64,000 bases of DNA, from positions 7,929,441 to 7,993,440 of the forward strand of contig CM072156.1 of the NCBI GenBank assembly GCA_036850595.1. The letters are read 5' to 3'. Positions 47,978 through 61,200 of this stretch are shown piece after piece (the first letter of the stretch is position 1; each line of letters starts with the position of its first letter). The translations under genes and the position numbers were made by a program. Source of the stretch: Rhyacichthys aspro (lineage: Eukaryota; Chordata; Actinopteri; Gobiiformes; Rhyacichthyidae). The notes under the pieces are model-generated. The model saw only the letters and a program-made list of their open reading frames with translations, made no database searches and was not told where the DNA came from.

Positions 47978-50900
47978 ATGGATACAGTCAGCACGGGAGC
48001 ACTGATCAACATGGATGCCGACGAAAGTGTGCTTACCAGGAAAGGTTGGTTACTTACCAAAGACTCATATATGATAGAGTCGCTAACAGCGGTTTGTTAG
48101 CGTGGTTGATGCTAATGTGCTAACTGCTAACAGTGATAATGCCAGTGATAACACGATGAGTAAATGTTAATTAATTTAACAATAAACATAATAATTCTGC
48201 TCATGTTGTGGCTCGTGTTTCAAAATTGAGTATTATACACGCTTTAGTTTTTAAGGTAAATAGATTTGCCACAGTGTAAACACCACAACTGTTGAGACAG
48301 ATTTTAGGGTTTTAATGTTAGCTATGTGGAAATTACTCAGAAAACCATTCGTACTTTTGTTCAGTAGTTCTGTTTAAAGTGGTATATGCAACGCAAAATT
48401 ACATAAATTGGAGAATAAAAGTCACTATTTGTATTAGACTAGAGCAATAACAGAAATAACAAATCCATACCGACTGATTACTAAAAAAAAACGTCAACTC
48501 ACTTCTTTCCAATCTATTGTTGACAAAGCAGATTGTCACCAGATGGCAGTGTCTGACTTCTTAGATCTTATTTTAAAATACTGATAAATTACTCACCTTT
48601 AACTGATCCAGGAGGTTGACTTTCTGCTGTATCTGCAAGTATGAAAAACACAGGAGTGAAAGCAAACAATAGAAGTATCCTAAATTACACTGATGCACAC
48701 AACAGATATACTCTATTGTTTCTTTTAGAGCTTCGTCGTCAAAAGTTGATGGAATACTTGGCAGCAAAAGGAAAGCTGAAACTCCCCAACATTCCCAAAA
48801 AGTAAGATCTACTAACTCCTTATGTTTTTCTGCATTTTACCAAATTTGATGTTTTGGGGTTAAAGATGCAATGCTTACTAAGTGTTACTTTTTAGGCCAA
48901 ATGTCAGTAAAGATGAAAAGGTGAAAACTTATGAGATATCTGCGCATAAGGTAAGAGTTTTTATTTAGTATGTAATTTGGTACATGTACAAGGGGATTGC
49001 AAACCAAGAAAGGGACACGTGACTCTACTGACCAGCTAACATTAAATGAAGGTAAAAACTATCAAACAATGTGGATTAAATTCATGTCCTTTTACTTTGT
49101 TTTATATAGGATGCCACAGATAAAGAGAATGAGACTCCTGTTCACAAGTCTAGTAACAAGTTAACAAACAAGTTAACTACTAAAGTTAAATCCTTGGCTC
49201 CTCAACCCATTCGCTGTGACACCAGACCATTAGGGATGAACAACAAAGAAAATATAAAAGGCAGTAACCTGGCTCAAAAGCAGAACAGTAAAAATCTATT
49301 AGCCATTAATAAAGGAGCAAAAGCTAATCACTTCCCTGTATTCTCAAGAACATACTCTGTTGTAACCTCCAAATCTACAGTAAATGGATTCAGTAATCTA
49401 AAAAAACAACCACACGACACAAGACAGCGGTCGGCTGGTATGGCCTCTACAAACACACATATTAATAAAGTCACAAGCAACAGAATGAGCTCCTCTACAA
49501 ATGCTGCATCTGCAAGTATGAAAAACACAGTAAATGGTAGGATGATATATGGCCCCATTGTTAAAACAAGAACAGGACTCATTCCTGCGGTGACACTGCC
49601 AAAAAACACAAAGTCAAACATCGCCACCCCTTCTCATATCACGAAAACCACAGACAACAAGGTGCGATCCAGCTCATTATACAAACACACTTCACAGGAA
49701 TCAAATATAGATCAGAGGAAAACAATTTCCACTGTTACTCTAAATAAGACTGTTAACAAGAACTCTGTTACGATGACAGCAAAAACAGGGAATAAAACAC
49801 AAAACAAGTGTAATGGGTCCTTGAGGAACTGTATTCAGCCGTCATTAAAGCATGATCTGTCAGCATCTAGGTGCACAGTGAAATCCATTAAGACAAATGT
49901 AAGAGCCGGAACATTTAGAACAAATGTGTCAGTTGGTCAGCCCAGAACTCGGTCTGAGGTGATCAGAAATAAATCACGCCAAGAAGTGACCCACCCAACC
50001 TCTGTGCCAGCGGCCAGGGGTACTTTCAAAGTGTACGATAAGGTTACTGCAGCTAACCCCGAAGTCAAAACCAAGATGTCTAGAGAGACTGAAAGAAAGA
50101 AGCCAGGCACCTCTACAAAAGCCAATCAAGCACGGGGTGATACAAAGAGAAATGAAATTCCTGCCATATCACAGACAGCTCCACAGCCATCCAGAACCAT
50201 CAGCCTCACTAACAAGGCCACATACCCGAAGACACCACAGGTCAGGGGTCCTCCACAGAGTGCACAAAAGACACTGACTGCTGCTCAGGAGGAGCGTATG
50301 TAAGTAAAGCTGTGTATACAAAAGTAAACATGAATACAAGACACATAACACAAATAGCTTTAAAGTTTGAATGCCTAGTTGTGTCTAATTGTTGTTGAAA
50401 GTAAAGATCCTGATCCTATTTATTTATTTTTTTGGTCTATAGAAAAAAACTTCAAGAATGGAGAGAAGCAAGAGGTATCTCCTACAAGCGTCCTTCCATG
50501 CTTCCAAAAACCCAAACCAGACGCACTGTAGCTGTACCTCAACCTTTCTGGTCGAGCATGAATGAGGAAGATGAGGCCCATTCTCTCATCTGTGCTGTGG
50601 ATCGGTCCCTGGCTGACTGCATTAAACTCCTAAGAGAGGTACATGGAGCTTTATTTCTCAACTTATCTGTGAAAATTCCCACCTCTAAATAAAAAAAAAT
50701 TCTCCACAGGGCTGCCCTACACAACAAGTGAAAGAAGTGCTCTCACGACTGCCAGTTGTTGCCCAAAAATTTGCTAAATACTGGATATGTCAGGCTCGTC
50801 TGATGGAACAGGAAGGTCACCTGGATGTCCTTCCCTTGTTTGAAAAGGCTGTTGGTGTTGTTTTGGAGGTAAAGCATCATTATATCATATATTTCACACG

Positions 50901-52541
50901 GAAAAACAAGCTATTTCAGCCACTAGTTATTTTTTAATAATTTTTTTTATTTTTTATTAATACCGTGATGCCATGCTGCTCTAAACAGATGAATATAAAC
51001 TTGTTTTTGGGCAGCTGGGTGATTAATATTTGTTTAATTTGACTTCTTTGGTGAGCCTTAACAGGTTAACCTAGTTTCACCCTGCCTTGTTTCACCTCTA
51101 TGGTGAACTCAACAGTTGACATCATATGAAATTACATGTGCATGGCAATATGTAATAACCACATTTTTGTTTTTTTTTCTATTTGGAATCTTGTACAGCC
51201 GGTGGATGAGCTGAGGACAGTAGTTTTTGAGATCCTGAAGAAAAGAGATGAAAACCAAGGTCTGGATATAATGTTTTGTGCTGTTATTGTATTGTAAAAG
51301 GTTCTCACTGAAGACACTATAAACCCAGAGGATCACGTTAATTTGCTGTGATCACACATAGCCAGCCGTAAAATTTTGTCCCAGGCCTTGTTTAGTCCAT
51401 AATGTAGATGTGCACTAAGATTATAAAATCTGCTGCAAGCATATAGCTAATGCTGTTACAATGTTACACGCAAATCAAACTGTCAGAGGGTACGTGACTG
51501 AAACAACATTTGTGACGCAGTGAAGGAGGATGACAAAGAAGAACCAGCTGCAGATAAAGTGAAAGAAACCACCTCAGAGGTTTTCAACAGCCCAGTGATG
51601 ACGCCTAAACCTGTAAGGGCACTGATCTCTGGTGAAAAAGGAGATTCATCTGTTGTCAAGTACAAGATTACAGCAACTCCGGGGTAAGTTTCCTAATCAT
51701 GTCCATGGCAAAAAACTAAGCCTGTGGTTAATACTTTTCAATGGAAGTTGATTGACGAGAAGCATAATGTCTTCCACTCTTCTACATCATATTTCTGTTG
51801 AGTATGTGTTCTTGAGCTTGTTGCGTCAGTTGCGTCATGGCTGGTCCCTCCTTTTCCTGTCAGAAAATGTAACATGCTTGAGTCTAACTGGGAAAATTTG
51901 ACAAGTATGAACTTATCAAATGTTGTCAAATGTACTGTACTTTAGGTGTCACTTGTGCTTGGGCTACGTACAGACTGTCTAGTCTGAGTAAAACACATTT
52001 CCAGCAGTGATGTCATCCATGGATGTACCTGAACATTGCCCACAATGTGGCAATTGTTACTACAGCAGTTGTATACACTGTTTGTAAATATTTAGAAGAT
52101 CACTGTTCTGTGTACTCTTCTAAGTCCAATAGTACACATCCGAACTTGTTCTCAGGAAAGAGATTGAAAAGAAATTCACATTCACACTACTGATAATTGA
52201 TGTAATTACCTCTACCTTTTCATTTCTACTACAGTGGTCCTCCAGGCCAGCAGGCAGAAACAACAGTGGTCAATGGCCAGGAAGTTCGCTTCTTTACGCC
52301 AGTGAGACGCTCCGTTCGAATTGAGAGAGCCTCTCTCCGATACCCAGTGTCCCTACAGGACCACGACCTTTGTGTTGCCTCATATAACGACCTGATTGCT
52401 GAAGAAGAGAAAGAGAAGAGTGGCGAGCAGAGCGAGTGTGAGACTGGCTCTGTGGTTACCAACACTCCCCTGTACATCTACAGAGAGAATGAAGCACTTA
52501 AAGATAAGGTCTCAGTGGAATTTCTCTGCAGTGATGCCTAA
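47978..52541 (+). CDS. ckap2l: Cytoskeleton-associated protein 2-like (mitotic spindle protein)
   Basis: A microtubule-associated protein of the mitotic spindle. Exons are 47978-48044, 48729-48801, 48896-48950, 49110-50299, 50443-50638, 50710-50868, 51199-51259, 51521-51683 and 52235-52541. Phases join to 756 residues (human CKAP2L about 745). The N-terminal motif is RRQKLMEYLAAKGKLKLP. The large exon 4 is basic and Ser/Thr/Asn-rich, likely disordered, with a KEN box at residues 111-113 (49245-49253), a typical APC/C degron. The C-terminal CKAP2 domain holds KKLQEWREARGISYKRP, KFAKYWICQARL and TPVRRSVRIERA. CKAP2L is preferred over CKAP2 because of il1b adjacency, as in mammals, and the YRENEAL tail. 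Its exon 1 and promoter are also copied in unit A. The gene downstream is an IL-1-like cytokine. Confidence 0.93.
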
Positions 52542-52900
52542 GACTATTTCACATTCCCAACACTAAATGTTTTTTTTAAATAACAAAGTATGTGCATATT
52601 TTGCTATTACAAAACAGACTTATTTATGAACCTTCTTTTACAAGTTTCATATCAACAGAGAATTGGAGAGTGTTGCACCAAGGCCACTTCAGGGGAAATC
52701 TGTATATAATCCATGAAACAAATAGACATGTATTAGTTATGTCTTGATCTATGCTACATTCCTTCCCTTAATGTGTTTTTCACATCATTATAGTTCACAT
52801 TATAAAGGAGATAAAACCTGAATTTTAACCATAAGATATTGCTGTTGCTGTTGGGAAATGTAGGTGTGAAATACTTATGAAATGTTGAGGTGTACATAGT

Positions 52901-52906
52901 AATAAA
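52901..52906 (+). promoter_or_regulatory. ckap2l: ckap2l poly(A) signal
   Basis: AATAAA 360 bp after the ckap2l stop, followed by T-rich sequence. Confidence 0.6.
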
Positions 52907-52924
52907 TTACATTTTTTTAAACCA

Positions 52925-54184
52925 ATTTTATACCTTTATTTTGTGCTTTGTGTCACAGGTCATGTAAACCCATCCCATACTCAAATGTTACTGTGACAAA
53001 AACCCAGGTCACTCTTATTTAGTTACACTCAAGAAGCAGCAAACACAAAACTTGATTTAAGACAAGCAACACCTTCATGGGATAATATAAATATAACTAT
53101 GAGACTGCAGGGCACTTCTCTGACTCACTTTTATTTAGTGACATATTAGAGGCAAACTGATTTGAAGCAGTGCTGTGTATAAAAAAAAGTCACCTTTTGT
53201 GAAACTGGTTTCATTTCGCAATGTAACAAAACTGGTTTTGGCTAGTCATCAAATTTTCTTTTTCCTAAAGCTACTACAATTCCAGCTTAGTCCCTTTTCA
53301 CAGTAAAACAGTAGTAACCATCACACATATTTTTTGGGTTTTAAACACAAGCATCATGTGACAGTATATATGTATTTTTGAATATGTTTGTGCTACATAA
53401 AAGAATAGTACTAACCATATTAGAATTTAAATCCATACACCTTTCTTCAAAATGACCCCCTTATAAGCATTCATTTTATTTCACAACTCAGATCAATTAG
53501 AATACAGTATGTTCTTACAGAAAGGACCTGGCAGGAGAAGTGCCTCTTGCTGGAGGGGAACCAGAAAAGATAGTCAGTGTTTACAAGCATCAGACTGAAG
53601 CCAGTGTGAGGCAATTCAATAAAAAAATTTTTAATACTGTAGTTATGACAAACATGATGTTGTCTGGGGTAGTTATTTTTAACCAGGCTATTGCTTTGCC
53701 TCATCAAACTCATTTAAATGTATGTAGGCTACAGCTACAGTGCCAAATCCAAACAGTCTTGTTCATGGCACTGTTCAATTACAACAGGTCATAAAGTCAA
53801 AAAGTTTACTTTGTAGGGCAACCCAGTGTCTCATGAGTAAGCACTTAAAGACAAAGCAAAGTAACAACAATTATCGCAGAGCGTAGATCGTAGAGTCTTT
53901 AGAAACACTAATGCGGAAGTATGACAGATAGACAGTGGAGCAGCTGCAGCAGGACATGTGGAATCACAGAGGTCCAGCCATGTTCCTGAAAGACACAAAA
54001 CACCACTCAACATGCGCCTGGCTGCGGTCCTGACGCTGACGAGAGCTGAGGGATTCTCTACTGGAACAACGTGGGGTCATGTTGGATATGACACTCACGT
54101 CAAGTAATACCCATACACAATGAATGTAAGTCTTATTTCAGCACGCATGGATTGGGAAAATATTTCCTGTCAATTGCCCTTCTA
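52925..54184. other. Intergenic DNA between ckap2l and the IL-1-like gene
   Basis: About 1.3 kb with no convincing gene. On the minus strand there is an acceptor-like TTTCAG near 53989, a short open stretch downstream and a TTTATT (reverse AATAAA) near 53474. These could be an antisense last exon, but I cannot tie them to any protein. Confidence 0.45.
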
Positions 54185-54259
54185 CCCCTCCCCGCCCCGT
54201 TTGGTGTGAGACGTGAGAGTAAAAGGCGTCATCGCGCAATCCGGGACTTGCTATTTAAA
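54185..54259 (+). promoter_or_regulatory. Promoter of the IL-1-like gene: GC box and TATA-like box
   Basis: CCCCTCCCCGCCCC (54185-54198) and TATTTAAA (54252-54259) precede a probable non-coding exon (about 54283-54348) that ends at a consensus gtaagt donor. The coding exon starts after the acceptor at 54437. A non-coding first exon is also found in il1b. Confidence 0.55.
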
Positions 54260-54462
54260 GGCAGGCGCGGTGAATATTTAAGATTTAGTTTTGTTCAACA
54301 CGACTTGCAACTTGAGCAGACTTTGAAGTTATCTACGGACCATTTACGGTAAGTGTCACCTGCAGCATTGTACTGACTTGGCATTAGCTGCCTTAGAGCC
54401 CTGTGCTTTTGTGATTTACTGACCTTTTCCCCCACAGGACAGCATCCCGCTGAAGAGACAGC

Positions 54463-55262
54463 ATGATCCATAAATGCGTAACAACCCACCTGGATTATAA
54501 AGGCAAATACGTGAGATTAAGCACAAGGAATGGAGTGAAGCTGCTTGCGTCTGACAAACAAAACGGAGCAATCACTGGTAAAAAAATAAAAAATAATTAA
54601 TCAAGTTTTGCCCCAATGTACACAAGGTGACTGATTCATTCTGAATATCTTTTTCAGGAAACGTGGAGATATGGAAACGTGATAACAATGACTTTGCTCT
54701 CTGTTTTAAAAATGAGAAGAAGACTTATGTGCTGAATGTGCGCGAGGATGATCTGGTGGTATGTTTATTAGATATGTGGCATTTTATCAGCAACACAGTG
54801 CACTTAGGTTCTACTTCATTTAATAGCAATTGTTAGAAAACATATTTATGCCTTAATTTAAGTAGTTTATGCACTGGGTAATTCTCTGGTATGTCCATGC
54901 AGCTGGTACAAACCACCAATGTAAAAGCACATATCCAAAATGGCAACAACCTTTGGTTTCGGAAATACAACGTTAGAGGAGAAGACTACTGCATCCACAC
55001 TGCTAGTACCTCACCAAAATACCTCACAGTGAAAGAAGAAAAGATAAATAATATCCCAAATTGGTTCATTGGCCTCAGTGAAACGGTATGAGTCTCTATT
55101 TATTATTATTATTAGTAGTAGTAGTTGTTGTTTTTACTAATAACTTAATTCCTTATTTAGTTCCTGATGATTATTGTCTGTTTCCTGTTTCAGCCAAGTG
55201 AAGATGGCATCTTTACTGCAGCTCCAGGTCGTTGTTTGGAGGGACGCTGTGCTGCGATGTAG
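54463..55262 (+). CDS. Probable IL-1-family cytokine, short form without propeptide
   Basis: A 155-residue protein from exons 54463-54577, 54658-54758, 54903-55085 and 55194-55262. The start is secure, because an in-frame TGA (54451-54453) lies just upstream. No signal peptide or membrane segment is seen. I place it in the IL-1 beta-trefoil family by reading it against il1b. FALCFKNEKKTYVLNV sits like VALGIKGTNLYLSC, and FRKYNVRGED...ASTSPKYLTVKEE sits like FYKHDTG...SARFPDWYISTAEQ, the IL-1 signature zone. The first two introns fall at matching places with the same phases (1, then 0). A third, phase-0 intron adds a 22-residue Cys-containing tail. Unlike il1b it has no long propeptide, resembling IL-36/IL-1Ra-sized members. 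Fish genes named il1fma or nIL-1F are candidates; I cannot confirm which. Agonist or antagonist role is unknown. Confidence 0.72.
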
Positions 55263-55731
55263 ATCTCCACCTCCCAAAGGTGAAATGAACCATGTTCACT
55301 GCACTGCATGCAACAGACTTCAGAAGTGCCTTCTTCAGACGCGACCTAAAGATCACTATGGACCTCTGTGAGAGTCAAACTGATGTTCATAGGTAAATTG
55401 TGCAGAGGTGACCTTTTTATGTGAATCTTTTTACTATACTGTATATATGCACATTAATTTGAGCCGTTCCCTACAAGAGCACTGTTTTGTATCACAATAT
55501 TACACAGCGTTATTCTTATCTTAATTTAACTAATACCTATAACTGCTATTTATGTTTATCATTCACATCAGCTTTATAGTTTCATCATTGTTAAAGCTTT
55601 ATAAGCTCCCTGTGAGTGGTCAGTGAACTATTTATACCTATATTTTATATTGTTCATTCATAACTGCAGGAATTTGAAAAGCTTACTGTTCTTTTTGATA
55701 TTAAGAAAGCATTTAAACTGTGCAAATTTAA

Positions 55732-55737
55732 AATAAA
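55732..55737 (+). promoter_or_regulatory. Poly(A) signal of the IL-1-like gene
   Basis: AATAAA 470 bp past the stop, with scattered ATTTA motifs in the 3' UTR (for example near 55548 and 55630). Confidence 0.6.
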
Positions 55738-58098
55738 TTGTTTTTTTTCTATAAACGTATGTTCTGTTCTGATTTATTTACACATTTCAGATAGACTTTT
55801 TGGATAATGAGAATCAGGCTCACTGAAAATGCTCCTTACTTCACCAAATCAATACAGCTTTTACCAATGGAGAGGCATTAGTGATTGTTTTGTAGTATTA
55901 TTATTTAGTATTATAACAAGCACACGCACCTACTTCATTTGCATGACAGCTATGGACTTTTATAGCTTTTTGTTTGTCAGAGCTGCCATAGTACACTTTG
56001 CAGTGAACAGTTACAGTTAAACAGAAGCAGTTTATAACCCCTTTCACCCCCTGCATCCAGACAACAAATTAATAACTTGCTGAAGTTCTTTTTTTTGTTT
56101 CTTTTTGGTCCATTTGGATTGTAGATTGTTGTCTATATTGTCTATATTGTCTGACGTAATCACATAAATACATGCCCTTTCCAGTAATGTTACTGCATTT
56201 GTTCACAACACAGCCTTTCCAGTAAATTCCTAGTACAGATTTAATAGGAAATCTGTTCTGGCTATTTTCACGCATGAAACTGTTCTGGTGAAACATCAAC
56301 AATAATGGGGAATTTTAAAGTCTCAAATTATTACAGCGTGAGAGAAAACCTCTGCATACTGCCAAATACACAGCTGAATTAGCAGTGTTTATTAGTAAAT
56401 CTGCATGCACAGTCAGTGACAGTATTTTAAAGTAAGTGTCCCCAGCGAGCCTGCCAATTTTCTAACAAACAAAATCCATAACTACAGATCCACAGCCTTT
56501 CTACAAAGGTTTATTTACCTGAACACATACACTGTAAGTCTAAATGGAAGTGAACTTAACATAAACTGGAGAATATTTAATCTCATGAAGCAGGAAGAAG
56601 GAGGTTCCTCTTGGCAACAGAATGAAATTCCTGATTTCCACACCTCTGTGGCCCGCAGCTGTTCCTGTTGCCTCACCTTTACACTGAATTCAGTAAGTGT
56701 AACGGCAGGTCTATATAAGGCTTTCCCATTAAACCCATAGATTAAACCACAAACGTGACTTGAGGGTATTAATCTTTGTGAAAAGTAAGAGTGTGTGTTA
56801 TCTTTCTTGTCCATATTGTATTCTGTATTCCTGTCACTTCCTTGTGTCATGTCATGCAGAAATTAAGTAGTGAGGCCAGAACTCCTAAATGCATGATAAG
56901 TAGTGTGACAGTGTTTACTGCACTTTAAACACTTGACAAACCTAAGCTTAATTACTCCAAGTCCTTAAAGTTAGGCTTGTGTTTAAAGTGCAATTAACAT
57001 TCTCACAATACTTATCAGGTTTGTAAGAATTTTGGCCAAACAAAGCTTTAAATATTGTGTGTAGTGTGCTTAAAAGAAGACTAATCTCACAAATTAAAAG
57101 TATGTAAACATATGGTTCCACTATCAGCGGTCCAAATGAAGACTATTTGCAGCACACCACATTAAAAACCAAAAATAAACAACTCTGCACAGTGTCTTTT
57201 TGTGATTTTGATTTTGATTCTACACAAAGCATTTGACAGAAGAATCAGAGAAATGCACTTGTCAGCATCAATGTAGTGTTTTAGTCTCTGCAGTAACTGG
57301 CTGCTCAGCAGATAAAACCTAACTTGCAGTTAACTCCAGACATGTGAATCAACTTCTATTTAAGGTGCAGATTGCGCAATCATTTCTTGTAAAGCCACAC
57401 AGTCTCCAAATTGAACTTGATGAGACAAATGAACGAAAGTAAACTCATTATCCATGTTCTTATTTTGTTAAAATATGTAATATATATCTGCATGGCAATG
57501 TGCCACTTTGGAACAGAGAGCTTTAATTAATCATTAACAAACGTCTTTCATGAGTGTTTTTAACAATGTTAACGCTCACAGACCATAAATGCAGCACACT
57601 GTGGGTGTGCACAGGATACTGTATTATCCTATCTTAACTGTGCAGATAATTCAGATTTCATTAGGTGAAAGCCTGATTTTAGCAACAGACTGTGACCTGC
57701 AGTTGAACTAATTGAAACGAGCAACGTGTTTTAGCGTATCCCATGTGTTGCTGATTCAGAAAATTCCAGTTAAAATTACAATCCAATGAAAATAAATCAA
57801 ACTTTGGTCCAATATATTGGGTAATTAGAAACCAGCTTGACCCAGGGTCACAGTCTGGAGTTACTTCTGTGTTTTTTAGCTTCTCCACCCATTAGTGCAC
57901 TCTGTTGTTATAGTATTGCAACATTTACGGAAGTGGTGAAAGTAATGAAGTCATAAATGTTTGTCAGATTACTGTTGCTCACCAGTGATTTGAGGTCACT
58001 CACTGATCCGATTTACAAAAGTGCTATCCAAGAAAAATAAACATTTACACATTTACATTTGACACACACTGATCCTGCCAGAGGCCCCTCCTTTGTTT

Positions 58099-58115
58099 AT
58101 ATATATATATATATA
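58099..58115. repeat. (TA)n microsatellite
   Basis: A short TA run of about 17 bp. Confidence 0.8.
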
Positions 58116-58157
58116 CATTAGATATATAGATCCTCTTGATTAAACCCAGCCTTATTC

Positions 58158-58164
<7 letters not shown>

Positions 58165-58196
<32 letters not shown>
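58165..58196. repeat. (CT)n microsatellite
   Basis: An uninterrupted CT run of about 16 units. Confidence 0.9.
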
Positions 58197-58201
<5 letters not shown>

Positions 58202-61200
58202 GGAAGTGGTCGTAACAACTATTAACAGTTATCCTCATAAATGAATCTGGTTGTGGTAAAGTGAGTCTGCTGAGTATGTGTCTACAACACAATTCCCTTG
58301 TAGGTTGACTCAGTGCCTAACATGAAAACACTAGTGTCTGAGTGAATGGGGACTGCTTCATTTCTGCAAAACCAGTTTAGGATTGACAAAACAAAACAAT
58401 TCTACTTCATTTAGCAGAAATCAGTCATAGTAAATTTCAATATAGGGACCCTGTTGGTGGGTTGGCGTCTTCTGATCTCTGCTGCCCACTCTCACTTGTC
58501 ACTGAACATTTAGCCTTTACTAGACAAATCTGCAGCTATTCTACAGTATCCTGCTATTATTATATCAAACTTTATGCACGCTCGGACATTTAGTGTATTT
58601 AATGTGCAACTGGTTTTATTTTATGGCACAGACAGGAGTAGAAGATTAATGTATGACAGCTTTTTTTCTGTTATGTTTATTTACCACTCATTTTTTCTGT
58701 AATCACATTCAAATCATTTTACATTACAAATTCTTACAACAATTTCTTCTGTAGATTTCTAGATGTAGATATAATTCTGACACATTGCAATCTCAATGGA
58801 ATAAAATGGACAGGATTTTAAAAATGACAATGAATCAAACTCAATCATTAATTAAATTAGGATATTTGAATGGACAGGTTTACAAATTAAAAAAATGTAC
58901 CAGCTGACTTTTATTGACGCTGAGCAGGAGGAAAGAGATCCTTCAAACATCACCAGGAAGTGATGCCAGATACAAAGATGAGTGTGAAACCGAGCTGATT
59001 ATTTTCTCCATTCATGCACAGGATTAGGATGACGCGTGTAGAAAATTGTACTGTTTGCCCGAGCGTGCAGCAGAGAGCATTCCTCACACATGGCAACACT
59101 GGCTAAAAATAGCTGTGGTAGCCCCTCATTCATTACTACAGAATATTTGCACTGCAGGAGTGGGTTCCCCAATCTGCTTTAGTTTAGGATCTGGAGTACC
59201 CATGTCTCTGTTACCTCATGTGGCCTCTTCACTGTTTTCTGCAACACACTTCATATCCTCAGCCCTGTCCATTCTGTCACTCTCTCATTTCCTTCCACGC
59301 TGACTGGGATTTACAAATTGTTGCTGGATTTAATGAAGCAGGCTCAACCCAGCAGGAGGGAGAATACTGTCAGTGACCTCAGAATGACCACAACAAGCTA
59401 CTTCTTTTGGGGTCAAGTTTTACACGTAACACACAAATTTGTTTGGTTTTGGGGGAGGGACCATACCCAGAAGACCCTTTATATCTCCATTTGATATTTT
59501 TATGAAATACAAAAAGGATTTCTTTGACGTGAACCTCACCAATTCTCTATTTATTTTATTTATTTATATTTATTATTTTTATTTTAGACTTTACAAGCTT
59601 GATTTTACATTGACAGTGGTTGCTTGGTTATTGTTGGAAGCAGGACCTGTCTTTTCTGTATTTGTACAATGCTTCATTTTTTGGTTGTATTTCTCGCACA
59701 TTGCTTTTCTCACACACGTAATATTCATTGTGGAGCCTATGCATTGTTACATCATCAGGTGGAAACTGGTGTGCATTTCCCTGACAGCATTGCATGCTGG
59801 GAGGCAGGTCCATCAGTGCACATCCCTCAGTGTGTGCTGCTGAGCCTGATGGATGTGTAGCTTAGTGTGAGCTGGCCATCAGGACTACGGGCCATGTGAA
59901 ATAATCCGCTCTTTCACTGGCAGCTGGCCCGCTGTGGTATTACGTGCCCTTGAGCTGTCCTCCCTCTCACTCACGCACATCAGAGCTCTGTTCCTCTTCA
60001 TTTTTCCTGCCTCTGAGCCACGAGGTCACACAGGCCGCAAGTGGCACAGAGACAGAAGAGTGTTTGTTAAGGTTTAAACATTAAATATCACCAGAGAGCC
60101 GAGAGGCATTGGCAGAAGAAAGGCCTATTACTCACAGGATAAAATTGGGACATAGAATAGTAATTTCGCAACTTTATACTTAAAATGTCACTTAACAATC
60201 AACACTTAGAAATAGACACACTGACTCAAAACCAGTCACACTCACGTTCATTCTCTTGTAAAAGCATGCAAACTTACAAAGGTAAGAGGTGAATGGGATC
60301 AGATAAAAACAAAGAAAACGGACATGACTGTGACCTTTTATCTCTTTTAATTGAGTAGATATTGAGAAAGTTAAAAGCCAGTACTTGTTTTGCTGGATAG
60401 ACAGCAGTGGGTGAAACGTTATCATTCATTCATCAAGATTTGGCACTACAGCAGCCAATGATTATTAGCTATGCCTCTGCACTTTGGTGCAATGGTTGTT
60501 GGACCTCATTACACTACATCACATGACACAAGAGGTCACATATTATTCCTTACCAGCTCTTTTTATGTTTTCTTGGAAGAGTTGAAAACAAGAAATAAAG
60601 TTTCTGATTTGAATTGAACTAAAACCCTGTCCGTTTTCTTGTCATGTTTCTAATGCTGATCATCACCATCTCAGAATCAGACAGACAGAGATGAAATGTG
60701 CAGGATTTTTATTTGCCTTTTTGCATGCACAATGTCAGCTAAAAGGTCAGTCTCTTTAATTAATCATTATACTTCCATTTTGAGCACATGAACTAAAAAA
60801 GTCATGCTTATAATCTGAAGCTTGAATAAGCACATTAAAATCCACCTGAATGTACAATAAAAGAATAAGAATCCCACAAGGTCAAGGCTCAAGGCTGCAG
60901 TTTTGTTGTGCTCCCACCTAGTGGTCACGTTTTGTGTTGACAGTCAGTTTATTTACTTTGGGTCCTATTTCTTTTAAATACAGTCCAATCTATGAATTTT
61001 GTTTGTTTCTTCAGACTTTATGGGTATTTACTGTCAAATTTTATTCACGTCCACAACAAATGGCAGGGTGAGACCTAGTTAAGTCTATTACAATACACAC
61101 TTCTGAAGGACTCTGAAGGTGAAGGAGGCAGATTTGAATTTGAAATATAAAATGACTGAGGTTTTCATCCAATATAAGAACAAATATAACGACTGTGGTC

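Larger units (their letters stand above)
39237..48096. repeat. Segmental duplication, unit B (right copy, with deletions)
   Basis: A direct repeat of 27926-39225. Relative to unit A it lacks A positions 28396-28614 (219 bp; join near 39705), 30243-32440 (about 2.2 kb; join near 41321-41327, with about 6 bp of filler) and two small stretches upstream of il1b. It carries a different minisatellite length. After 48096 the sequence continues as the native ckap2l intron 1. Confidence 0.95.

Noticed and set aside
53880..54020. Possible antisense last exon (TTTCAG acceptor, open stretch, distant reverse AATAAA near 53474)
   Set aside because: Cannot be linked to any upstream exon without running through the IL-1-like promoter, and the peptide resembles nothing I know.
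56515..56850. 111-codon minus-strand open frame downstream of the IL-1-like gene
   Set aside because: No domain, no exon borders that extend it, and no upstream promoter signs.
59439..59843. 134-codon open frame with hydrophobic stretches left of purb
   Set aside because: T-rich DNA read in this frame gives hydrophobic residues by composition; no family resemblance or gene structure.
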